A model generated the notes under the pieces. That model did no database searches. It saw nothing but the letters and a program-made list of their open reading frames with translations, and was not told the origin of the DNA. Below, piece after piece: positions 48,283 to 60,494 of a DNA stretch of 64,000 bases (within the stretch, counting starts at the first letter, position 1; every line of letters starts with the position of its first letter). Origin of the DNA: Entomortierella parvispora (taxonomy: Eukaryota; Mortierellomycota; Mortierellomycetes; Mortierellales; Mortierellaceae); the NCBI GenBank assembly GCA_963573315.1, contig OY752141.1, forward strand, positions 2,604,001-2,668,000, given 5' to 3'. A program made the translations under genes and the position numbers.

Positions 48283-50504
48283 TCATTGCTTGCCTCCCTG
48301 CCAGGATTGGCGCCCAGGCACCGCCTGCGGTGAGCGACTAGTCGGCGCAAACGTCGATGGCCCGGCGAATGTGGGTGAAAGTGGGGGCGCTCCATATGCA
48401 CTCGCGCCATTTGCCCCGTTCAGATGTGCAACCACCGAGGGCAAGGGCATTGGAACGTACGCGACCCCTCCGTTCGTCATAGCCTGTATCGTATCCGCAC
48501 GAGGCGGCGCCCGCGGTTGAACACGGTGCTGCGTCATGTAGCTCACAAATTGATCTGGTACCTCGGCCAACACTGCCTCCGCCAGGGCTTCATTTCCAAA
48601 CGCTCCCGCCTGGAAATCACGGAACGGCACAAACTGGACAATATCTCGGGCCATCGCCACGCCATTGGCTTTCAGCGGCTCGTCGTCTGCGTCCAGAATG
48701 TTCATGTTGTCAAAGTTGGCTGAACCAACGCCTACAATAATCACAGACATGGGCAAGCGAGAAGCCTGGACAATAGCCTTGATAGTGTTGTCCATATCAG
48801 TAATAACACCATCCGTGAGAATCAGCAGCACATAATACTCCTCCATGCCTCCACGGTGCTGGTTACAAATGGCAGCAGTCTGGTTAATGACAGGTGCAAA
48901 GTTGGTGGGTCCATACAGTTCAGAGTAAGTCAGTGCATGCCAGTAGGCTGCAAGAATACCATCCACGCCATCGACTTCGGGCTATCGTGTTCACAACAAG
49001 AGACAAATTAAGCCGAAAGATCTCTTGTCATCACCATCCATCCGCAAACGCATTGACAGGTAAACATACGTATTGTGGGTTGCCGTTCAAAGCCCAGCAA
49101 TGGCTCACTTGACCGTTGACTCGCAAACCAAATCCATAGCAAGGAAACTTTTTGTCCGTGTCGTAGCACTGAAGAATATTGCCGACACTGCGAATCGCCC
49201 GAGTGTAATCATTTTCTCCTGAAGGATTCTTATAATGCAACGACTGAGGGTGTCGAGGGTCGCCGTTACTCTGGGTAAAGTCAATGGCCACCACCAAATT
49301 CAGAGGCACACCTCCAGCCAGATAGTCCAAGAAGGATGGAGGCTCTGTGACAATCATTCTTCGGATCAAAAGGTTTGTTCCTGCAGGCATGGGCGAGAGT
49401 GGAAAGGTCTTGGGCATACTGGTGTTCATAAGCTCTGCAAATGTAAAGACAGGGGTGTTTCCTATCGTGACGTGCTCTACTTTGGGAAAGCGGGATAACA
49501 ACAGTTGAGAAAGAATGCATTTTTTTGTCGGAAGAGATCATCATTCAGTCCGTTGTTGCACTTACGGCCATTGTCCTTGAACTTTTTGACTTCAATCTTT
49601 AGCTGTCGATGGGGATCGCCGTTGCAGAGCTGGATCTCCTTGATGTCAAACTCTGCATAGATTGGATTGCTCTTTGACCGCACGACGTTGGATTGAAAAA
49701 TGGGTGCAAAGACTCCGTTTTCAGAAGCGCGATGAATGACAAAGAAAGTGTTTGGGTCTGAGGAAAAGAGTCCTTTCTTGGCAAGCTTTGTGGCCTCAAT
49801 GTTGAACTTGATGACCTTTTTGGACTGCGATTGCTCCTCTGCAGACACAACCACTGTTCCCCGGTGAGAACTGCGATGTTGGGGATGTTCCAATCGACCA
49901 GCCAACGTTCTGCCTCTGCTACCGACTGAAAGAGAATGAGTACGAGTACGAGTTAGACCTGTCTTGAACGAAAATACCCGTTCCTTCTACAGCCATGACA
50001 TCGCCTTACTGATTTTGCCAACCTCTGTATCAAAGTGGCCGATAAGCTCCTGCGCCTGCCAGGATGGGTTATTCATGTTGTCAACGTCAACAACAGTAAA
50101 GCGGATTGGCTGAATGGACTCGAAGCGGTAGTCGATGATGATGCTCTTGACAAACTCGCACTCGAGTTTGTTGAGGATCATCTCGGTCTTGCCCACGGGT
50201 TCCTTGGCCCAGGTGCGGGTCTTGGTATCCATCATGAAGACAAAGCATTGGGGATCAGACTTTGAGAGAATGTCCAAGTCGGCCAGTCCTCTGTGGGAAA
50301 CAAGAATGTGTCGGTGAAAAAGGCAAAGTAAAATCAAACCCAACAACACGAACGCGCGTGGAGGGAGATTGACAAACACGATATGCATGTTTGTTTGTTG
50401 TTGGCAAAGCAGGCTGAAGAAAAGAACACGTACTTGCATTTGATTTTGAGCTCGAGCTTTGGTGCAGCCGGCACCTGTGGGGGGAGTGTCGGTTGCTGGT
50501 ACAT
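48283..50504 (-). CDS. Copine (two C2 domains plus von Willebrand A domain)
   Basis: Exons (minus): 50504-50434, 50290-50010, 49925-49566, 49479-49070, 48981-48283; 606 residues, slightly longer than animal copines. The N-terminal C2A region holds LADLDILSKSDPQCFVFM (a calcium-binding loop with the Asp pair) and YRFESIQPIRFTVVDVD. A second C2 domain follows (about 135-235). The C-terminal copine/vWA domain has a MIDAS-like DFTQS at 304-308, the ENDYTRAIRSVG region, and NPQYPEVDGVDGILAAYWHAL with LYGPTNFAPVI, all hallmarks of copines. Copines are cytosolic proteins that bind phospholipid membranes in response to calcium. The tail is Pro/Ala-rich. The first in-frame ATG (50504) is used; a TTG precedes it. 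The gene is divergent from the ELO elongase. Confidence 0.93.
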
Positions 50505-51891
50505 GGAGAGGGCGCAGTCAAGCGATGGATACAAACGAGAGAGAGAGAAAGAGAGACAGCGAGAAAGTGAGAGCGAGGGCCGCCGAGTAGAGAGATGAAG
50601 GAAAGGGGAGGAATCAAGGTAATGAATAAAAAGGCGAAATGAGAGATTGAAAAGAAGATTGGTTTTTTACTGGAACCCTTTTGAGGTCACACAAAAAGAC
50701 AAGAAGGGAACCGTGGAAGGGTCTGTCTTTCTTTGGTCTCTGTTGTGAAAAGAACAAGAGAACAGAAAGCGTTGTTGCCCTCACTCTCACGGGTCTCACG
50801 GGGTGCAGTCGTCGACTTTGTTGAGGCAGCGGACCTTCAGGAGAAAGCGAAACTTTAAGGAACAAAGAACTCGATCCCACCGATCGCCGTTTTGGAGACA
50901 GAACCGCACAATCCCCCGGTGTAGTCTACAGTACTGTACCGCTAATCTGCACTTGGAATGTGCTTGCTTGCCGTTGCGGAGGCTGCGCCCTTCGTTTGGG
51001 GAACCCACATTCACCCACCCCAACGGTCGATTGAGAGCAGCTGGAAACAAAAGGTGAAGCACAGCCCAAATCCAAAAACCAAAAAGGGCCCGTCATTCGC
51101 GTTATTTCCGCGCCACAATGACGACATAGGGATTCCCACGTGACCGATCGCTATTTCCATGCTCAGTAGTATATCGCCTTCAACAGCCGCATTGACACGT
51201 GAGGATTTTTCTTCGTTCTGATCCAGACTCAGACGTCCGGCGTCCCGTCCCTGGATCGAGAAAGCTGTATGAATATGTAGAGTACAGTAGTGTGAAAGAG
51301 TGTGAAAGTGTGAAAGTGCAAAGGAAAAAGAACGCGCCACTTTTTTTCACACCCTCCCTCTGCTGACGACTTTTGCTCTCGATCATCCCTCTCGTTTTCT
51401 TTGTTTCCTGTGGCGACGGTTGGCAATGGTTGGCGATCAATGGTTGTCAATAACAACAATAATGTGCCAGTGCCGTGGAAAGAGCGCTCTTGCTCTCGGA
51501 AGACAGAGACCCACGGACGGGCTGTCTACCGCTTGTACTCTTTGGCAACAAAGAAAGAGCCAGGAGAGATGAAGAGAGACAAACACAGACAAGAACAACA
51601 GAAACAAAAGTAGCAACGACCGACATCTTCGGCATTCGGCACATTTCCCTTGCCTTTTTTCAATCTCCCTCCCTCCATCCCATCTCATCTCATCTGCTCT
51701 CCACTCCGCCTCCCTTCCTCTCTTCCTCCCTTTTTGTTTCTTTCTTTCTCTTCTCTCTTCTCTTTCCTCTCTTCTCTTTCTCTCTTTCTCTTTCCCTTCG
51801 CCCTTTCCTCTTCATCTCCTTCCCATCCAATCTAGATCTTGCCGCTCTCCTCATTTTCAAGCTCTTGTGCAACAATCAGAATCTAGCAAAC
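50505..51891. promoter_or_regulatory. Divergent promoter between copine and ELO elongase
   Basis: A 1.39-kb region. The plus strand is GA-rich at 50535-50600 (CT-rich toward copine) and strongly CT-rich from 51655 to 51835 toward the elongase, with the ATG at 51892 after a short A/C-rich leader. No internal gene is supported. Confidence 0.6.
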
Positions 51892-53205
51892 ATGTCCGCA
51901 GCTGCAATCCTGGACACGGTTCATTTCAGCATCGATCAGCCCTTTGGCATCAAGCTCGATGACTACTTCAGCAAGGGCTACGAGCTCGTCACTGGCAACC
52001 CCATCAGCTCATTCGTCTTCCAGGAAGGTGTCACCCCATTGTCCACAAAGTATGAGGTTACCATGTGGACCATCACCTACTTCATCGTCATCTTTGGTGG
52101 TCGCCAGATCATGAAGAACCAGGATGCCTTCAAGCTCAAGCCCCTCTTCATCTTCCACAACTTCCTCCTCACTATCGCCTCGGGTGCCTTGCTTTTGTTG
52201 TTCATCGAGAACTTGGTCCCCATCCTCAGCAGACACGGTCTCTTCTACGCCATTTGCGACGACGGTGCCTGGACCCAGCGCCTCGAGTTGCTCTACTACC
52301 TCAACTACCTGGTCAAGTACTGGGAGCTCGCCGATACCGTCTTCTTGGTCCTCAAGAAGAAGCCCCTTGGTACGTTCAATTGACAATTGAATGCCGACTG
52401 GTACTTTTTTTTCATTCGGCTTTCCTGGGCTTGCGACTTGCCCTTTTTTGTGGACCCCCTTGTTCTTCGCCGCGGGATCAAACACCACGCACCCTTGGAG
52501 CACGACCACGATCTACTACCACCATCATTTTTGACGCCGGAACACACAATGACCGATTTGGAATAGCGTATCTTGCGGAGAGCAGCCTCAATGGATAAAG
52601 TCAATGGACGCTGGGCTGCATGCAGAGCGCTGGAACACAGCGCGTTTGATCCGCCCCTTCCCTTCAGGGACGCACGCGATCAACAGAGAGATGTATACTA
52701 ACTGGCCTACATTTGCGCTTTTGTAGAGTTCTTGCACTACTTCCACCACTCCATGACCATGATCCTGTGCTTTGTCCAGCTCGGTGGCCACACCTCGGTC
52801 TCCTGGGTGCCCATTACCTTGAACTTGACCGTTCACGTTCTGATGTACTACTACTACATGCGCTCTGCCGCCGGTGTCCGCATCTGGTGGAAGCAGTACT
52901 TGACCACTCTTCAGATCGTCCAGTTTGTTCTTGATCTCGGCTTTATCTACTTTTGCGCCTACACCTACTTTGCCTGGACCTACTTCCCCTGGGCCCCCAA
53001 CGCCGGCAAGTGCGCTGGTACTGAAGGCGCTGCTCTTTTCGGATGCGGACTCTTGTCGAGCTACCTTTTGTTGTTCATCAACTTTTACCGCCTCACCTAC
53101 AACGCCAAGGCCAAGGCTGCTGCCAACAAAGTCCGCGGCACCAACATGACGCCCAAGACTGTCAAGTCTGGATCGTCATCCAAGAGCAAGAGCAAGCACA
53201 TCTAA
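51892..53205 (+). CDS. ELO-family fatty acid elongase, Mortierella MALCE1 type
   Basis: Exons 51892-52369 and 52727-53205; 318 residues. It is a multi-pass ER membrane beta-ketoacyl-CoA synthase of the ELO family, with the histidine box H163-YF-H166-H167 and the family motif KYWELADTVFLVLKKKPLEFLHYFHH nearby (residues before and after the intron). The tail is Lys/Ser-rich and ends KSKHI, a possible ER-retrieval-like basic terminus. Length, start (MSAAAILD) and overall sequence agree closely with the Mortierella alpina elongase MALCE1 as I remember it, which acts on saturated/unsaturated C16-C18 acids; exact specificity cannot be read here. The 357-base intron carries a perfect TACTAAC branch site near 52696. 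Very high family confidence. Confidence 0.95.
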
Positions 53206-53775
53206 GAGTGACAAGTGACACTTTTCTTTGCTATTTTCTTGTTTTCTTCATCTTTCTTCATTTTCTCATATTCATCCCCTTTCCTCCCTTGCTCGTACAT
53301 TCTGTTATATCTTTTTTTTTTCCTTCTTCTTCATGCTAGAGTACTTGTTTTCTGTAGATACCTCTCAAAATGACCAAACTTGCGAAATACAGCCCTAATA
53401 TGATAGACCGACGTGAAGGCATAGTCTACCCGTGAGGTGGGAGAGGGAGGAGAATGTCAAGCGCCACGAGAAAATTGTGTAAAATTAGAGTCCATGCGGT
53501 ATTTTTAGGTGACCCTTTAGACGTTCTTCTGTGTCTTGTCCTTGTCTCTTGACTGGACTCTTTTTTTTTTTTTTTTTTTTTACCTTCTTGAATGTCGTCT
53601 CCACGCATGTCTGCATCTGATTCTCTCTTTCTTCCACTTTTCTTTCTTCCTTCTCTCTCGCCCACTTCCTCGCGCACAGATTCCCCCCCTCTACCCTAGC
53701 TCTTGACTGGAAAGCTCGCTACAACCTTTCCCCGGCTCTCGTGCTCTATCTGTTCACACTCACCTCTTTCCCAAA
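53206..53775 (+). promoter_or_regulatory. Intergenic region upstream of the LEA2-type gene
   Basis: About 0.57 kb between tandem genes. T-rich 3' flank of the elongase, a 21-base poly-T run (53561-53581), then a CT-rich tract (about 53620-53700) before the ATG at 53776. No gene seen. Confidence 0.55.
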
Positions 53776-55655
53776 ATGGAACGCGATCCGTTCCTGAACA
53801 GCCAGGAACAGCGTTTTCAAGAACAACAACAACAGCAGTATCAACAATATCAACCTCAAGGACAACCTTATAGCATGCAGCATACTCACCCACACCCCAT
53901 GACGGACAACAACCTCACGGACGAACAGGCTTTGGCCATGATGCATCCACACTATACCTCCTCTCCTCCTCTTGGTTCTCTTCATCAGTACCAGATCCCA
54001 AACACCTTGCTTTCCGGAGCAACAGGAGGCGAACCAGGAGGCGGTGTCGTCCTCGTCGGCGGTCCTAACAGTCTTGGTGCGGGGTCGGAATCAGGAGGCT
54101 ATCGTTCTCCCGATATCAGACCCTCCTCTTCCGCCGCCATGATGGGTCCTCTGGGGTATCCTTCCTCAGTCTCAGGGAGAGGTGGGGGGTCTGTCGTAAA
54201 CTATCCGTTGGATGCCTCCTTGGGGCAACAACAACAATTGCAACAGAGTGGCTATTACGTCCCTTACTCACCATCTCCACAACATCAACAACCTCAAACC
54301 CAGGCTCTCTCAATACAATCTTCAGGATATTCGCCCTATTTACAATCGCAACATCATCCAAGTCCCTATGACGAAGTTCAACTTTCACCGTTTGGATCCC
54401 GCCACTCACTTGTCAGCGGCAGTGGCAGCAGTGTTGCAGGAGGCTATCCTAGACATCAGCAACAGCAGCAATATGCAATGCGGCCATTGAAGGAGAAAGG
54501 CGGCCCAAGTGACAATAGCAGCAATGGACATGGATACCATACCCAAACCCCCTTGGTAGACTTGACAGGCGCCTCTACGCCCATCCTTCGAACTGCCTCT
54601 CTCAGAATGGAGAAGGCCGCTGGACAGGACCAAGAGAGCAAAGAGGATGATGAGACTTGCGCAGCCTTGCCGCATAGAAACAGCTCGGATGCGCTGCCCA
54701 AAGGTCGCGGGAACCAGGACATTGATCAGAGCAGCGATGAAGATGACGAAGAAGGACAGGAACGAGGCGCCACCCGGAGAAGGGACAGCAAACGGTGTTG
54801 GTGTTGTTCAAAGCGCCTTTGTGTCTACTTGACGTTCCTGATAGCGATCCTGTTGGCAGTGGCGTTGTACTTTGTGGTTCCGAGATCGCCTGGATTCAGC
54901 TTTGTGTCCGTATCCTCCATGGGGAACCCGGTCGTATCCAAGAATCAGTTTCAGGAACCGTTCGCTGTCCAGATTCAGGTCGATAACACTGAAAACTACT
55001 TGCCTCTTCGGTTGACCTCCATGGACATGAGCGTAAGTGCTTTGACTTTGCCTACTTACCGTTCCGTTTACTATCAAGTTCTGTCCAGGTCGTCGTCATT
55101 TCATCTAAACTGACGGGGAGCAAAACCCTCCCTTTTTTTTTCTAACGGCTGAAATTCTAGGTCTGGATGAAGATTGATATGACATTGGTTGGCAACAACG
55201 AGGACCTCCCGTCGTCCTTTACCTTCAAGGCAAAACAGATTCAGATGATCTCGGTCCCCATGGTGTTCGACTACACCTCACTAAAGATCGACACCAACAG
55301 CGACGGTACCTTCCAGCAACTCCTCACAGCCTGTACACCCATGGTGGCCGGCACCTCTCCTATGGGACTCAACCTGGTCTTTGGCGGGAAACTCAATGTC
55401 TGGGGCTTATCCTGGGTCTGGAAACCCCAGTTCAGCTTCAACGTCCTGAACGTCCCCTGCCCCATCAATGCACAGGATGCTGACACCCCTCCTCCTCCCG
55501 CTTCCCCCTCCCTTCCGTCGTCGTCGTCAACAGCCTCCGTCTCGGGCCATGTCGCCAGTGGCACCGCCACAAGTGCAGTCGCAACAGCAACAGAACAAAT
55601 TGCTCATTCAATGGCGTCTGCATCTCCGGCGTCTACACAGACAGCACATTCATAA
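53776..55655 (+). CDS. Single-pass membrane protein with C-terminal LEA2-type domain
   Basis: Exons 53776-55032 and 55161-55655; 583 residues. The first ~330 residues are low-complexity, Gln/His/Pro/Gly-rich, with an acidic stretch. A Cys cluster (CWCCSK...C) precedes one transmembrane helix at about 350-368, followed by a domain with the pattern of the LEA2/WHy fold: NQFQEPFAVQIQV, NTENYLPLRL, then VWMKIDMTLVG and a beta-rich region. A Pro/Ser/Thr-rich tail ends the protein. The layout resembles yeast Tag1 (vacuolar) and plant NDR1/HIN1-like proteins: disordered cytosolic side, one helix, lumenal or extracellular LEA2 domain. The Cys cluster next to the membrane may be palmitoylated. Function is unknown; the family match is moderate. 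Confidence 0.78.
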
Positions 55656-55929
55656 CAAGTCGGAAAACTCACCTGGAAAATAAAATCAAAAGGTCTGGGA
55701 GGTTTGAAATGTGTTACTCTCCTTATTAGATGACGGCAGAGGTTCCCGAAAGCGGTGGATGTTATTTATTGCTGTTTCTTTATTATCTTTTTTTTTATTT
55801 GCCTTTGCCTTGCTTTTTTTTTTTTTTGCAGATCCTTGTCTATGAAGAAATATGGGAAGATCTATTGAATCTCATCAGATCATGGACCGTCTTTTTTGAC
55901 AGTGCGGCTTTCCCTTCTCTGCTTCCGTC

Positions 55930-58900
55930 TTAACGGGTGTGGTTGGGGTTATAGAGCAGGGCAGTTTGCAAAATCTCTTTGAGATGTTTTGAGACCACGT
56001 CCGAGGTCGTTCTGACTGTCAACCGGTACATCTAGAGCAAAAAAAAAAAAAAAAAAAAAGAGAGTTTGCAAATAAAAGACGGGAAGAGCGTTCGTTAGAT
56101 CATCCATACGAAAACCGGGTTCTTTGGAGCATCAGGAGCAAGAAATGAAAAAGGAAAACTTACATCCGTTTCTTTGTTTGGCTCCAAGCGCAGCAGGCAT
56201 CCGACCTTTCCACTCATCGACGTGTTAAACACACCCGTTGCCACAAAGTTGCCAGGCTTGGGATCCACATTTTCACAGATTCCAAGACGATTATTCGCCA
56301 AGATCGAGCGCGCCTTTTCCAGATCAATCCTGTCTGGCGCCACCTTGATCACCTCCTGAACCTCTCGGGGAGGTCCTCCAATCTGCTTCCATCTTGCAAA
56401 GAAATCCGCGCTCGATAGCTGAATCGGCTCAATAAACCGCGTCAACGTAACTGGCAAGCGGAGGTAAATACTCTGCGTTGATCCTGCAAGGTACGAAATC
56501 CTGATCATAGGTACCTCGGTAACAATCTGCTGGCATTCCAGCGAATACAACTGCTGAATCTGAGTGGAGGGTCCAATGGACGTTGCCAAAGTATGGGAAG
56601 AAGCCACAACCAAACCCTCTGGTGAGTCCACTGTGACTGTGAAGGATCCCAATTGTGTATGAGTCTTGTTGCCGAAATACATGGCCAAACGTCCAAGATG
56701 TCCATGGTACTCAGACTTGATACCGATCTGCAGGATACTGTCCTCGTAAAGAACGCCATCAGATCCATCCCGAAGACGGTTGTACCATTTTTCGGACCCA
56801 GGAGCCAATTGATCCTTCCAGCTCAATCCAACAGGCTTGGAAGAAGCGGTAGGTGCTGTGGCCGCCGTACTAGACGCACCACCGTTGGCTGCTGGAGCGG
56901 CTGCGCCAGAAGAGCCATCCTCGCCCTCACCGCCAGCGGTGGTGCCCAGGCTGGCATTGTTCACACCCGCTACCAGATCGTCCACACTTTCATTTTCCCT
57001 TTCCTTGGCCGCCAACAGGTTCGCGGGTGTCTTTTCGTTCGAGTCCTTGCCTCCAATGTTCCAGGTACGCTTGTCTTCGGTCTGACCAGTCTTCTCATTC
57101 AATCTCGAAAGCAGTGCAGATTCTCGCTCGGGGAACTGAGGCATCTCCTCACAGACCGTCTGCAACAGATCGTCCGTTGGCATGGTCGCGATGGCCATGT
57201 ACTCGCAGGCACGTTGCTGCAGCTCCGCATCCAAGACATGTCTGTATTGATTGAAGACGGCCAAGATAGCACCCTTGATCTCTGGGAACAAGTTCACAAA
57301 CTTGATATAGGTCGAAAGTAAAAGAGCTCTGGTCGCCAGTGAGCACAATCCGAATCGGGCATGCAGCGTATTGAACTGCTCAATGGGCGAACATCCTGGC
57401 AAGTTGGCGATCAAATGTCCGTACTCTCCGAGGATATAGCCTCCGACCTTCAACATGTTTTCATGACAATGAGGGGATCGCATGTAATGAAGAACCATCT
57501 TGGCCGAGTACTCTTGCAGGTTTTCGTGGTTGGTCACAATCTGGACAACTCTGTACCAGACCTCCTCCCCGACGTGGTCACCCGCAGAGCTGATCAACTG
57601 CAAGATCACATCCACATACCATGAATGCTCCGTGGCGTATTTTTCCGTCATGATGGCGATCTTGAGAACCATCTCCTCACGAAGCGCGTAGTCTGCGATA
57701 TGCAAGTAACGAATCAACTCTGAGACGATGGTCTTTGCGTTTGAGACATCACACATGCTGTAAAGGAGATCCAGTCCACGACGACGCACACTGATATCCT
57801 TGTCCCGCAACGATAAAATGATGGTCTCCTCATGCTTCTTGATCTCGTCCAGCTCATCTGTCACTGCCGCCAAATGGGCCATAGTCTCCAATCCCAGGTA
57901 ACGAACGTTGGTTTCTTTGGAGAGGATGAAGCGAGCCAAGATATTGGTCGCCTGTCGCACAATATCCGATTCGCAGTCCAGATGGATGGCCAAGTTGATG
58001 GCCTCAAATAAGATGGCGTTTTGAGCATTGTTGTGTTGGACATTCCTTGGTGTCTCCAAAGAATTGTTGATAATGGTCTGAAGGACGTTGTGGAGCATCT
58101 CTGCCATATTGGGATCCTCTGAGCATTTAGAACAGCGAAAATGAAGAGAAAGGTCAGTTTGCTTGCCGCAGGATAATCAGAGGCTGTTTCCAATTGTATC
58201 CGACAATAAACGAACCTGTTGGAGGGAAGTACTGAAGCAAGCGGAGGAGTTTGACCTGGAGCCATGGAATAGGGATCTTGTAGTACACATAGTCTGCAGA
58301 AAAGTCTCTCTCCACGATCACCTGCACAGTTGAAGAAAAGTATCGTTCAGAGCATGCTCCTCGAAAACAAAAAACAGTCCTGCATGATACCAAAGGAGTT
58401 AGTCCTGATGTACCTTGTGAAGCCGCATAATGGCCTTGGGAATGGCCATCATGAATGATTCTGGGTATTGTTGGGCCAGAGCGGTGACCAAACTAGTCAC
58501 GGAAAGACAAACGCCCAGATCATAGTCGTCAATGATGTTTGTGATACGTTCTGCCCAGTCAGGGGCAGGAATCACATCTGGGTGCTTCCTGAATAAACGC
58601 AACATGGTCAATGCAGCCTTTTTCTTGACAAAACTCTTGGAGTTTCTATTATTCATCGGGCCATTAAAAAAGACAGAACGATCAGCCAGGATTAAAAATA
58701 GGATCTCAAAAATGATAATAAAAGAGAGCACTTCTCATCCTTTTCTCGATATCGGTTGCGTTTCCAGTCTTGTAAAGACGGACTACACTTACGGAGAGAC
58801 GAGAAGTCGGTGCACATCCCCCGCCAGAGACTCGGCCATTTCCCTGCCTCCAATGTTAGCGATGGCGTGCAGGGCAAGGCAGTTGTGGATCTCGTTGTTG

Positions 58901-59522
58901 TCCTCCAGGTCCTTGCGGATCGAGTTCACGACCAGGCGAACCAAGTCGCTGTTCTCGTGCATCAGCAGCGTGATCCCGAGATAACCCTAAGGTCGTAGAG
59001 TAAGAAACCTGTTAGCAACAGACTTCTTTTCTTTTCCAGCCAAGGAAGTGGATACAAGGCAGAAGCAGGATGCCCTTACAATCTGCTTTTCGCTGTATTT
59101 TGTGCTCGAGATGAGTCCAACGGCCTCCATGTGTCCAAAGTCAATGTCCCATCCGAGGATATACATGTACAGCAACTTGCAGACATATTTCTTCTTGTCG
59201 TAGCCACTGAGGCTGCCCTCTACAGAATCAATCCAGCGGAAGCCAAAGGTCAGTTTTCGTGTCGCAAAGTTGCGCAAGAGCGCGAGGAATGTCAGCAGAA
59301 GGGTGGCCATGGTTACCCTTGAACTTTGTGCGGATGTTGGCCATTTCCTTGTTGATTCTCTTTTCTTCGAGTTCACGGACGCGACCTAAAGGTGAGAAGG
59401 ATAAGGGTGGGGTTGAGTGGTTGGTCCTGGTGCTGAGAGGACTTGTCAGGCGTATTCTCGAGAGGGAGGAACGTACAATTGCGGATGTCCGCAATGAACA
59501 CGGTCAGTCCTCGCATAGACAT
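55930..59522 (-). CDS. AP-2 adaptor complex subunit alpha
   Basis: Exons (minus): 59522-59477, 59385-59317, 59219-59080, 58986-58793, 58645-58414, 58321-58216, 58118-56164, 56031-55930; 947 residues against about 940-980 in animals. It begins [16 protein letters not shown] and contains [46 protein letters not shown] in part, the armadillo-like trunk, [19 protein letters not shown] and [12 protein letters not shown], all diagnostic of alpha-adaptin. A Gly/Ala-rich hinge (about 56840-56950) leads to the appendage domain. The last exon restores the conserved C-terminus, which starts [10 protein letters not shown]-2 alpha links clathrin coats to PI(4,5)P2 and cargo at the plasma membrane. A 21-base poly-A run sits in the last intron. 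Confidence 0.94.
56039..56059 (+). repeat. Poly-A run in the last AP-2 alpha intron
   Basis: Twenty-one A on the plus strand, which forms the poly-T tract immediately upstream of the last acceptor site on the minus strand. Confidence 0.85.
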
Positions 59523-60494
59523 GATGGAGAGATTGCTCCTGAGGAGGATGGATAAGGGCGGTGGGGTGTGGGGTGGTGGGTAGGATGGAAGATGTCCAGA
59601 GCCGGATGAACAAGCGAGTTTATCCTGCAAAAAACGAGAAAGAGATGGAGATGGAGAGGAGATGATGTTCAAGAATGAGAATGATTGAGAGAGTGATGAG
59701 AGCAGAATGATGAGGGACTGAGTGTGGAGTGTGAGTGGGATTATTTTATTTTTACGCTTGATATTTATTAGCACTTGTTTTATCCCAGTATTTTATTTAT
59801 CCTGCGTTCCTCTCGTTTGTGGTGTTATGGCAGTCGCGTGTGCAGTGTCAAAGTGCTTTGAAGCAGACAGCAAGAAGCAGGGGCCACCCAAGAACGGAAC
59901 AGTTCGGCTCGCGACTGCTCGCTGCAAGCCGGACTGGTCGGACGAGCCATAGCCAAGCGAGAGCACCAGCCATGGAGTCGGGTCGGTGTTGGATAATACG
60001 ATCACGGCAGGGTATTGGCTTTCTCACGCTGCAGCCTGCTGGGCGAAGCGATTGCAGGAGGAACTGGAGCGGGGCAAAGGGAAGAGGACCATTCAGCGGA
60101 TTTGGTCCATGCTTCAAAGATGAACCCAACCGAGGGCTCCCACTTGGCGTCGACCGCACCACGTTCGACATGTGCAGGATGTGCAGTGCCAAGCAAGCAA
60201 GGACGTCCGGAAGCAGAGACAACGAACAAAATGGGCCGTGTGTTCCTCGTACTGACTAAAGCCTATTGCAGTATTGCCCTCCTTCGCACTCAAAGTGACA
60301 CACGGTCCTTTCTTCTTCCTCCACAATAAAAACGACAATCGGGGTTTCCTTTCGTCCTCCTTTTTCTCTTTCTCCTTTTGAATTCATTTTCTTCTTTTTC
60401 ATTCATTCATTCATTCATTCGTTCGCTCACTCTTCTGTCCTTCCTCCTATTCGTCCTTACACACTCTTACTGTCCTGCAACGAAAACATCCGCA
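59523..60494. promoter_or_regulatory. Divergent promoter between AP-2 alpha and the short-chain dehydrogenase
   Basis: About 1 kb. GA-rich on the plus strand at 59630-59700 (CT-rich toward AP-2 alpha) and CT-rich at 60345-60450 toward the dehydrogenase, with a CATT repeat near 60400-60420. A GC-richer middle part (59820-60260) carries unremarkable open frames on both strands that I do not regard as genes. Confidence 0.5.

Noticed and set aside
59819..60259. 146-codon plus-strand open frame (and an overlapping minus-strand one) between AP-2 alpha and the dehydrogenase
   Set aside because: Opposite-strand frames of similar length overlap, composition is promoter-like GC-rich, and no family is recognisable.
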